Shown in pieces: positions 1 to 5,308 of a stretch of DNA of 18,589 nucleotides. The position numbers were made by a program, and so were the translations under genes. The DNA lies in contig KL569102.1 of assembly GCA_000715635.1 (NCBI GenBank), positions 1,520 through 20,108 on the forward strand, read 5' to 3'. The stretch is from Streptomyces violaceus. Its GTDB lineage: Bacteria > Actinomycetota > Actinomycetes > Streptomycetales > Streptomycetaceae. Within the stretch, counting starts at the first letter, position 1, and every line of letters starts with the position of its first letter. Under the pieces are notes generated by a model. That model was given only the letters and a program-made list of their open reading frames with translations, did no database searches and was not told the origin of the DNA.

Positions 1-2
1 GC

Positions 3-368
3 CGGGTCGGCAGCGGCTACCCCACCAACATCCGCGTCGGCGAGGTCATCGCCCGGGGCGGCGGACGCGGCGTGTTCTGCGTCTCGGAGAGCGGCGGCGC
101 GACGATCAACAAGGTGACGCTCTCCAACACCGGCAACAACTCGGTGCTGATCGAGAACTGCTACAACGTCAATCTGGCGGCCCAGAGCGGCACGATCACC
201 GGCGGCGGCGAACTACGCCTGGCCGCCCGCTCGGAGTTCCCGAACAACAAGGACATCACCGTCCAGAACCTGACGGTCACCAACTCGGCCATCAGGGAAA
301 GCCCGTGCGGCGAGAACACGACGTTCCGCAACATCACGCGGGTCAACAGCAGCCAGTCGATCTGCTGA
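3..368 (+). CDS. C-terminal part of a right-handed beta-helix protein (pectate-lyase-like), cut by the window start
   Basis: The open frame runs in from the window edge and ends at TGA 366-368, giving about 121 residues of a C-terminus. The sequence is made of short repeating strand-turn units with Asn and small residues at turns (for example VTLSNTGNNSVLIENCYNVN and ITVQNLTVTNSAI). That is the ladder pattern of right-handed parallel beta-helix proteins such as pectate lyases and related secreted polysaccharide lyases or hydrolases. Three Cys residues (FCVSE, ENCYN, SPCGE) plus the terminal Cys suggest disulfides and export. No catalytic residues can be assigned from this fragment, so the substrate is unknown. 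It converges on the BtrH-type gene, with only 24 bp between the two stop codons. The family call is firm at fold level only. Confidence 0.7.
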   Translation, partial: RVGSGYPTNIRVGEVIARGGGRGVFCVSESGGATINKVTLSNTGNNSVLIENCYNVNLAAQSGTITGGGELRLAARSEFPNNKDITVQNLTVTNSAIRESPCGENTTFRNITRVNSSQSIC

Positions 369-381
369 CGCCCGCCCGCGG

Positions 382-408
382 AGCCCTCGCCCTCACCCGG
401 CGGGGGCT
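382..408. terminator. Hairpin between convergent genes
   Basis: AGCCCTCGCC (382-391) can pair with GGCGGGGGCT (399-408) around a 7-nt loop. The stem is 10 bp with one U-G wobble when read from the + strand. It lies just after the beta-helix gene stop and overlaps the 3' end of the convergent gene. There is no T-run, as is usual for terminators in high-GC actinomycetes. Confidence 0.45.
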
Positions 409-1397
409 TCACCGCGCAGGCGGCTCAGCGCCAGCATGGCGTCGCGCTCGATGCGCGCGATGTCGGACAGGACGGTGCCCGCCCGCACGAGGCACTGCTC
501 ATCACCCGACTCCCCGGCTTTCGAGATCAGTGCCGCGACCTCCGTCCACAGAACGGCCGCCTCGGAGTACAGCCTGTGACCGGTTCGGAGATGCCCGCCG
601 TCGAGCCACTCGGCGCATTCGGCGAGGAAGTCGCGGTAGAGGTTGCGGAACAGGGCACCACCGGTGCCGGCCTTCTCCATCAGGCGGGCAGCCTGCGGCA
701 GGTCCCGCTGGGGGGTGTCGGTGCGCCGGAGCCAGCCGGGTACGAGCTTCCCGGCCTTCTCGACACCCCGGTGACCGAGGTTGGCGATGGGCGGATGGAG
801 AAAGGCGTCCGCGCAGGCGGTGATGGCGGGAACGATCCGGTCCCGCGGGGCGGGCGGCTGCCCCGGAGCGGTGAGGGTGAAGGACCGGTGCCGGGCGGTC
901 ATCGGCCCGCGTGCGGCCCTGGCCCGGGCAAGGCCGGCCAGGCTGGAGGACACGGCGCCGCCCTGCTGAACGGTGTCCACCAGGTAGGCGTCCTGCTCGT
1001 CATAGCCGTACATCGCGACGACATGGCCGCCGAAGTGCACCTTGGAGGTGAAGTAGTCCAGGTGGTAGCTGTCGAGCTGCAGCCCGACGGGGCGACCGGC
1101 GTCGATGACCGCCGCCACGTTCTCCCATCCCTTGCGGGCGGATCCGGTCTCCTGCACCACGAGCCCCAGCCCCAGTCTGTCGGCCAGGTTCCTGGTGAGC
1201 TCGAAGGGCTTGACCCGCCCCCCGAGAAACGGAAAGTCCAGGTTCTTGCTGTCCCAGTAGACGAAGGACAGGCCGGAGCCGAGGCCGAAGAGCATGGGCT
1301 CGGACAGATCGACGCCCTGGTGCCGCAGCAGCACTCCCAGCGCCGTCGTCTCGCAGTGCTGCGCACCGCGGGTGTCGATGCCTTCCACCATGCCCAT
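393..1397 (-). CDS. BtrH N-terminal domain / DUF4872 protein (C39-like fold)
   Basis: The product is 334 aa and resembles proteins annotated as BtrH N-terminal domain plus DUF4872. BtrH is the acyltransferase that moves the aminohydroxybutyryl side chain from its carrier protein to ribostamycin in butirosin biosynthesis. The N-terminal half has a papain/C39-like pattern: Cys15 in QHCETTALG, His125 in FGGHVVAMYGYD and Asp141 in YLVDT. The C-terminal half (about 180-334) is mostly helical and matches no catalytic family I recognise. The start is ATG at 1397, with AGGAGG six bases upstream; ATG 1391 is an in-frame alternative with poorer spacing. No aminoglycoside or other natural-product genes are visible nearby, so butirosin chemistry should not be assumed. 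It is divergent from a small membrane protein gene across a 16-bp palindrome, which suggests control by a dimeric regulator. Confidence 0.8.
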   Translation of the reverse strand: MGMVEGIDTRGAQHCETTALGVLLRHQGVDLSEPMLFGLGSGLSFVYWDSKNLDFPFLGGRVKPFELTRNLADRLGLGLVVQETGSARKGWENVAAVIDAGRPVGLQLDSYHLDYFTSKVHFGGHVVAMYGYDEQDAYLVDTVQQGGAVSSSLAGLARARAARGPMTARHRSFTLTAPGQPPAPRDRIVPAITACADAFLHPPIANLGHRGVEKAGKLVPGWLRRTDTPQRDLPQAARLMEKAGTGGALFRNLYRDFLAECAEWLDGGHLRTGHRLYSEAAVLWTEVAALISKAGESGDEQCLVRAGTVLSDIARIERDAMLALSRLRGEAPAG

Positions 1398-1436
1398 GCC
1401 GAGCCTCCTGGGACGTCAGCTACGATCAGCGTACGA

Positions 1437-1452
1437 TTTGAACTCGTTCAAA
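1437..1452. promoter_or_regulatory. 16-bp perfect palindrome, probable operator
   Basis: TTTGAAC-TC-GTTCAAA is a perfect 7+2+7 inverted repeat in the 83-bp gap between divergent genes (starts at 1397 and 1481). It sits just upstream of a TANNNT-type box for the leftward gene (TACGCT on the minus strand, 1433-1428), where a bound dimer would block polymerase. Size and symmetry fit TetR-family operators, but no regulator gene is in the window. Confidence 0.55.
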
Positions 1453-1480
1453 AAGACGTTCTCCGACGGGAGGCCAGACC

Positions 1481-1753
1481 ATGGCCGGAACCACCGCGCC
1501 CACGGCAACCGACACACCCGCCACCGCCCTTGGTCCCACGGCACTCGTCCTCGGCACCTTCTCCGCCGTGGGCACGTGGGCGTTCCTGATCCCCTGGACG
1601 GTGATAGCCGGTGCGCTGGCCATGACGTTCGGCGCGATGGGCATCCACTACGCCCGCAAGGGCACGGGCCGGCTGTGGGCGGCGGCGACGGGCACGGCGC
1701 TGGGCACGGCGGGCTTCATCGGCACCGTCACCCTCCTGTGGGCGATGTACTGA
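1481..1753 (+). CDS. Small membrane protein, 90 aa
   Basis: The start is ATG 1481 with GGGAGG at 1468-1473, seven bases upstream. After a Thr/Ala/Pro-rich N-terminus (about 1-17) there are two hydrophobic stretches before a basic loop and a third after it: roughly 20-35 and 38-53, then HYARKGTGRLW, then 68-88. The pattern resembles the small DUF4190-like membrane proteins common in actinomycetes, but that is a resemblance and not an assignment. No catalytic or binding residues are apparent. It shares its control region with the divergent BtrH-type gene and may be co-regulated with it. Its stop lies 23 bp from the end of the tnpB open frame, so the mobile gene sits directly behind it. Confidence 0.75.
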   Translation: MAGTTAPTATDTPATALGPTALVLGTFSAVGTWAFLIPWTVIAGALAMTFGAMGIHYARKGTGRLWAAATGTALGTAGFIGTVTLLWAMY

Positions 1754-1776
1754 CCCACCGGCGCATGTCACCGTTC

Positions 1777-3405
1777 CTAGAGACTGAGCGGGAGTGAGTC
1801 CTGTTTCCAGGACTTGTGCTCAGCCGGATGCCCCGAACGGTGTTGGGCGTCCTGGTCCACCGCGTTCGCTCCGCGTCCGGCATGCACGGATCGTGCCCGT
1901 GATCCGGGGATGCGGGGGCGGTTTCCCTCACGCCTTGGGGTGTCCGGTCGGGCCTGGACGGTCCGATGCCCCACAGCATCACTCCGGTGCTGTGGGGGCG
2001 GTGCCGTCCGTCGCCGGATCGCATACCCCAGGGCGCGCCTGCCGATCGCCACGGCGGCCGTGTCGTGGCGGGTGGTCTTCCTGGTTGTGCTGGTGAGGGG
2101 CTTCTGCCAGTGCTGGGCGCCCCATTTGCTGGTGTAGGCCGGGTCGACGGCGACGATGGTGATGCCGAGTTCGGCTGCCATGCTCACGAGCCGGGCCCGC
2201 AGCCTGGCGACCGGCATGCCGGAGATCAGGTTGCGGAATTTCTTGCGGCGGCCGTGCTTCTCGCGGGACTTCTCGGCGGTGAAGTCGAGGTCCTCGATCG
2301 CGATCGCCAGGCCGTGGCGTTTGGCCCAGTGCAGCAGGCGGATCAGGGCGTGGCGGACCTGCGCGTCACGGTGGGCGGCGGTGCCGGTGAGGTCGTAGCC
2401 GAAGCGGCGGGGCTCGCCGAGGGGGTTGCCGTGGGCGTCGAGGCGCCAGGCAGCGAGGTGGTCGGCGTTGGTGTCGACACCCACCAGGCCGTGTGCGCGG
2501 GCCGCAGCCAGGGGCACGGTCTTGACCGGGGGGATGGTCCATGACGCGGTGAGGTACCAGCGTGCGCGCGCCGTGTCTTCCTGGATGCGGTAGGCCACGG
2601 CCCGGTTCGCGGTGACGCGGTCGGCCCACTGTTCGCCCCGGTGCCCGAAGCTCACACGGGCGGTGAGGACGTACCGGCCGTGCGGGGCGTTGGCCAGGTG
2701 GGCCAACGGGGCGGGGAGTTTGAGGGAGACCTCGCCGCCAGGGGTGACGCGGATGGTCTCGTTGCCGAACCGCTTGCCGGACTCTCCGTCCGCCTGCAGG
2801 AACCGCCGGCCGGCCTCCCACCGGGTGCGCCACCGCTCCTCGGTGAGCTGCACTGCCTGGAGGTGGTGGCGGGTGTTCAGCAGCCGCTTGCCGCCGCGCA
2901 CCACACGCACGCGACCGGCGTCACGGTCGGCGCGTGCCGCCTTGAGCCGGTCGGCCAGCACATGCAGGCGGCGGGTCTTGGCATGCCACTCCCGCCTGCT
3001 GCGGTAGCCGCCCGGAGCACGTTTGGTGCCCTTGTGCCCGACCGGGAGGGAGAGCCGGTGCGCGATCATGCGCATACCCGCTTCCAGGCTCGCGATGTGC
3101 GCGAGCTGCCCGCGCCGGGCGAGCGCCCACTGATCGTGGGTGGCTTTGGTGAGCGACCCGGCCCAGCGGGAGGAGGACTCCTGCGTCAGGACGCGCTTGC
3201 GCCCGGCCCACTGCTCGCTGTCATGCTCCAGCCCGGCAGCGCAGCGGGACTTCAGGTCACGGGAGGCGAGCGTACCCAGGTGGTCGCCGACCAGACGCAG
3301 CACGTGCTCGTCCTCGGCGGTCAGGTGCTTGAGCCGGTCGCGGACCGCCACACCGGACGGCCCCAGGACGACGAACGGCGCCGCCATCTCCCGCAGCCCG
3401 CCCAT
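1777..3405 (-). CDS. tnpB: TnpB-like RNA-guided nuclease, zinc-ribbon-less Streptomyces type
   Basis: This matches the actinomycete family annotated as IS200/IS605 accessory protein TnpB-related. The helical N-terminal region includes TAEDEHVLRLVGDHLG and KRFGNETIRVTPGGEVSLKL. The RuvC nuclease then shows its three acidic motifs: GVDTNADHLA (Asp311), AIAIEDLDF (Glu371) and RHDTAAVAIGRRALG (Asp448), numbered from the start chosen here. The usual TnpB zinc ribbon (two CxxC pairs before the last Asp) is absent; the interval has no Cys at all. The start is ATG 3405, preceded by AGGGG seven bases upstream, giving 542 aa. A TTG at 3471 would add 22 residues that look non-coding. The last ~79 residues are Arg/His/Gly-rich and unlike a folded domain, and their DNA holds three hairpins. 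With an intact triad it may be an active RNA-guided endonuclease; its activity has not been shown. Confidence 0.88.
   Translation of the reverse strand: MGGLREMAAPFVVLGPSGVAVRDRLKHLTAEDEHVLRLVGDHLGTLASRDLKSRCAAGLEHDSEQWAGRKRVLTQESSSRWAGSLTKATHDQWALARRGQLAHIASLEAGMRMIAHRLSLPVGHKGTKRAPGGYRSRREWHAKTRRLHVLADRLKAARADRDAGRVRVVRGGKRLLNTRHHLQAVQLTEERWRTRWEAGRRFLQADGESGKRFGNETIRVTPGGEVSLKLPAPLAHLANAPHGRYVLTARVSFGHRGEQWADRVTANRAVAYRIQEDTARARWYLTASWTIPPVKTVPLAAARAHGLVGVDTNADHLAAWRLDAHGNPLGEPRRFGYDLTGTAAHRDAQVRHALIRLLHWAKRHGLAIAIEDLDFTAEKSREKHGRRKKFRNLISGMPVARLRARLVSMAAELGITIVAVDPAYTSKWGAQHWQKPLTSTTRKTTRHDTAAVAIGRRALGYAIRRRTAPPPQHRSDAVGHRTVQARPDTPRREGNRPRIPGSRARSVHAGRGANAVDQDAQHRSGHPAEHKSWKQDSLPLSL
1780..2016 (-). 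ncRNA. Candidate omega RNA scaffold overlapping the 3' end of tnpB
   Basis: TnpB proteins use a guide RNA cut from the 3' end of their own transcript. In this stretch, which encodes the low-complexity tail after RuvC-III, I find three perfect hairpins. They are 1797-1814 (7-bp stem AGTCCTG, loop TTTC), 1887-1906 (6-bp stem CGGATC, loop 8) and 1969-1997 (10-bp stem CCCCACAGCA, loop 9). Their spacing of roughly 80-90 bp and confinement to the tail fit a structured RNA. The guide would be read just past the element end, near 1754-1776. The boundaries are guesses. Confidence 0.4.
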
Positions 3406-3442
3406 CCCCTCACCCCTGTCCCCGCGTCGGCCGAAGAACCCG

Positions 3443-3547
3443 TCACCGCATCCAACGACCACCACCGGCAAAGGTCACCCATTCGACAGGCAAACCCCTG
3501 TTCCCCTCCGGGGCGCCGGACATGCCGCACCCCGGACACTCACTCAT
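3443..3547 (-). CDS. Possible 34-aa peptide with a CPGC motif
   Basis: Between acpS and tnpB, on the tnpB strand, ATG 3547 opens a 34-codon frame ending at TGA 3443-3445. It begins MSECPGCGMSG and ends in a Gly/Trp/Arg stretch (VTFAGGGRWMR). The two Cys in CPGC could bind a metal with partners elsewhere. There is no convincing ribosome binding site, and third-position GC (roughly 70%) is lower than in neighbouring genes. It may be a relic, a leader peptide for tnpB, or chance. Confidence 0.2.
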   Translation of the reverse strand: MSECPGCGMSGAPEGNRGLPVEWVTFAGGGRWMR

Positions 3548-3588
3548 GCACACCAGAACACACTCGTGCGCAGTCAACCGCCAGCAGT

Positions 3589-3963
3589 TCACAACCCCTC
3601 CGCGATGACGACCGCCGAGGCCACCCCGGCGTCATGGCTCAGGGACACGTGCCAGGACCGCACCCCGAGCTCGGCGGCCCGCGCGGCCACGGTCCCGGTC
3701 ACACGCAGCCGGGGCTGCCCGCTGTCCTCGACGCACACCTCGGCGTCGGTCCAGAGCAGCCCGGCCGGGGCACCGAGCGCCTTGGCCAGGGCCTCCTTGG
3801 CGGCGAAGCGGGCGGCCAGGGAGGCGACACCCCGGCGTTCCCCACTGGGCAGCGACAACTCCCGCTCCACGAACAGCCGCTCGGCCAGCGCGGGCGTACG
3901 CTCCAAGGACGCCGCGAACCGCTCGATCTCGGCGACGTCGATCCCGACCCCGATGATGCTCAT
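3589..3963 (-). CDS. acpS: Holo-[acyl-carrier-protein] synthase
   Basis: AcpS transfers the 4'-phosphopantetheine arm of CoA to the conserved Ser of acyl carrier proteins, activating fatty-acid and some polyketide ACPs in the cytosol. The 124-aa product has the family's N-terminal motif [15 protein letters not shown] with the Mg-binding Asp, the second motif [12 protein letters not shown] with the metal-binding Glu, and the C-terminal [14 protein letters not shown]. Its length is normal. The start is ATG 3963, which gives the classic MSIIGVGID beginning. The frame is open upstream to 4041, but that extension lacks family similarity. No Shine-Dalgarno sequence is seen. Instead TAGGGT lies seven bases before the ATG, so the mRNA is probably leaderless. 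It is divergent from the ankyrin gene. To its left, where other cell-wall or housekeeping genes often follow in Streptomyces, the tnpB element is found. Confidence 0.95.
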   Translation of the reverse strand: MSIIGVGIDVAEIERFAASLERTPALAERLFVERELSLPSGERRGVASLAARFAAKEALAKALGAPAGLLWTDAEVCVEDSGQPRLRVTGTVAARAAELGVRSWHVSLSHDAGVASAVVIAEGL

Positions 3964-3970
3964 GCACAGC

Positions 3971-3976
3971 ACCCTA
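3971..3976 (-). promoter_or_regulatory. -10 box TAGGGT, leaderless promoter of acpS
   Basis: On the minus strand TAGGGT is followed by exactly 7 nt (GCTGTGC) and the acpS ATG, putting the expected transcription start on or next to the start codon. No clear -35 is seen. Confidence 0.6.
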
Positions 3977-4008
3977 CGGTGACCCCACGGCGCTTTCCTC
4001 GCGGTGAC

Positions 4009-4014
4009 TAGCAT
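4009..4014 (+). promoter_or_regulatory. -10 box TAGCAT, leaderless promoter of the ankyrin gene
   Basis: TAGCAT is followed by 7 nt (GATCAGC) and ATG 4022. No ribosome binding site or clear -35 is present. The box is only 32 nt from the opposing acpS -10 box, so the two polymerase footprints must overlap. Confidence 0.55.
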
Positions 4015-4021
4015 GATCAGC

Positions 4022-4687
4022 ATGGAATGGGACGGCATCACTGACCGTGACCGCTACGGGGACTGGTACCTGAAGGCTCGGGACCGGTTCTCGGACCTGG
4101 CCCGGGATGCGGGCTGGGACGGTCTGTTCGGGGAGCTGGAGAAGAATCCCGGGTACGTCAATCTCGCCCGGCCCGGGAACCGCAGCGGATTCGCCCCGCT
4201 GCACCAGGCCGCCTGGCACGGCGCCGGCGTGGCCGTCGTCTCCCGGCTGATCGCGCACGGCGCCTGGCGCACGCAGCGCACCCGGGACGGACGGCTCCCC
4301 GTGGACATCGCGCGGGAGCGGGGCCACACGCATCTGCTCGAGCTCCTGGAGCCGGTCGCGGTGCGACAGCTCCCCTCCCCTTCCGATGCGCTGGAGGACC
4401 ACTTCCACGCGATGCTGCGGGAGCGGACCGGCAGTTGCTTCGACGAGATCGAGCACCTGCTGCCGCCGCTGTCTCCGCTGACGGAGAGTCTGAGCGGGCA
4501 GATCTTCTTCCGTGTGGTCGGCATGATGGGCGGCTTCCACTACCGCCTCGACTCGGACATCGTGCACGTGCACGGCAGCTCGCGGATGGACGGCGACCAC
4601 GGGGACTTCTACCAGGTGACCCCCGAGGGCTGGACCAAGCTTCCGTACAGCCCCAAACCGCCGTGGCCCTGGACCTTCCCGTACTGA
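4022..4687 (+). CDS. Ankyrin-repeat protein
   Basis: The product is 221 aa from ATG 4022. ATG 4013 and GTG 4004 are in frame, but ATG 4013 overlaps the -10 box and GTG 4004 lies upstream of it. About residues 54-110 form two ankyrin-type repeats, seen in [20 protein letters not shown] and [20 protein letters not shown]. These motifs normally make a protein-binding surface. The N-terminal 50 residues ([20 protein letters not shown]) are helical and charged. The C-terminal ~90 residues form an aromatic-rich globular region with no recognised motif ([20 protein letters not shown], then a Pro/Trp-rich end). There is no signal peptide, so it is probably cytosolic. The partner is unknown. It is divergent from acpS, so the two genes may respond to each other's transcription. 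The ankyrin call is confident and the function is not known. Confidence 0.85.
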   Translation: MEWDGITDRDRYGDWYLKARDRFSDLARDAGWDGLFGELEKNPGYVNLARPGNRSGFAPLHQAAWHGAGVAVVSRLIAHGAWRTQRTRDGRLPVDIARERGHTHLLELLEPVAVRQLPSPSDALEDHFHAMLRERTGSCFDEIEHLLPPLSPLTESLSGQIFFRVVGMMGGFHYRLDSDIVHVHGSSRMDGDHGDFYQVTPEGWTKLPYSPKPPWPWTFPY

Positions 4688-4880
4688 CGCCCCTCACGCA
4701 GCGGCCAGTTCACACCACATGCACAGAGGTTCCCGGCAGCAACCTTCACCCGCTTCATGGAAGCCCTCCGCACCGAACCCCCAGCGGACACCCCCCAAGC
4801 CTGAACTCCCCCTCCCCCTTGTACAGTTCGCGATGACCGCGATGAGCAAACGGCATCGCGACAAACGGGAGGACACAGCT

Positions 4881-5240
4881 TTGAAGTTGAAGTCTCTGGG
4901 CACCGCACTGACCACTGCGGCCCTCATAGGCACGGCCCTCACCGGCGCCGTCGCCACCGCCGGCACCGCCGCCGCGGCGACGAAGCCGGACTGCAGCAGC
5001 GCGCTGGTCAACGTGAAGCCCAAGGCAACCGTCAACCTCCGCAGCTCTCCCAAGACGAGCGCCACGGCTCTCGGCACCTGGGGCAAGGGCCAGAAGGGCG
5101 GAGTCTGCTTCGGCGACCGCAAGCCCACCAAGGGTGGCAGCTACACGGCCTGCGGCAAGACGAGCAACAAGTGGTACTTCGGCGGCCCCAACAGCACCAG
5201 CAAGGAAGGCTGGGTCCCGGCGACCTGCCTGCCCATCTGA
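4881..5240 (+). CDS. Small secreted SH3-like protein
   Basis: The best start is TTG 4881, with GGGAGGA at 4867-4873, seven bases upstream. It yields a clean signal peptide: MKLKSLGTALTTAALIG, then a hydrophobic Ala/Gly/Thr stretch ending in ATAGTAAAAA. The earlier in-frame ATGs at 4833 and 4842 would bury the signal behind a charged segment and have no ribosome binding site. The mature part is about 85 aa and looks like a bacterial SH3 (SH3b) domain, with ATVNLRSSPKTSATALGTW as the typical first strand pair. It carries four Cys residues (DCSS, VCFG, ACGK, TCLP), suggesting two disulfides outside the cell. SH3b domains often bind cell wall. There is no enzymatic domain. A TACAGT box at 4822-4827 could be its -10, giving a short leader of about 47 nt. 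It converges on glmS across a strong terminator. Confidence 0.82.
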   Translation: MKLKSLGTALTTAALIGTALTGAVATAGTAAAATKPDCSSALVNVKPKATVNLRSSPKTSATALGTWGKGQKGGVCFGDRKPTKGGSYTACGKTSNKWYFGGPNSTSKEGWVPATCLPI

Positions 5241-5270
5241 GGCTGAGCACTGACGGCCTGACCGGCTGAC

Positions 5271-5305
5271 CGAGGGGCGAACGGCCGCGTGCCGTTCGCC
5301 CCTCG
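5271..5305. terminator. Strong bidirectional terminator
   Basis: CGAGGGGCGAACGGC (5271-5285) and GCCGTTCGCCCCTCG (5291-5305) form a perfect 15-bp stem with a 5-nt loop (CGCGT). It lies between the convergent SH3-protein gene and glmS, four bases from the glmS stop, so it can end transcription from both sides. Confidence 0.85.
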
Positions 5306-5308
5306 TCC

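Larger units (their letters stand above)
1754..3588 (-). mobile_element. Solitary tnpB element (IS200/IS605-type, no tnpA), ends undefined
   Basis: The interval between the small membrane gene stop and the acpS stop contains a single tnpB-type gene with a structured 3' end. No Y1 (tnpA) or serine transposase is present, so this is a one-gene element of the IS1341 kind or a domesticated relic. The coordinates are outer limits only. I could not identify end sequences or a target duplication, and IS200/IS605 elements make none. Confidence 0.55.

Noticed and set aside
2641..4011. A 456-codon + strand frame opposite tnpB and acpS
   Set aside because: Both opposite-strand genes have family motifs and the + frame has none.
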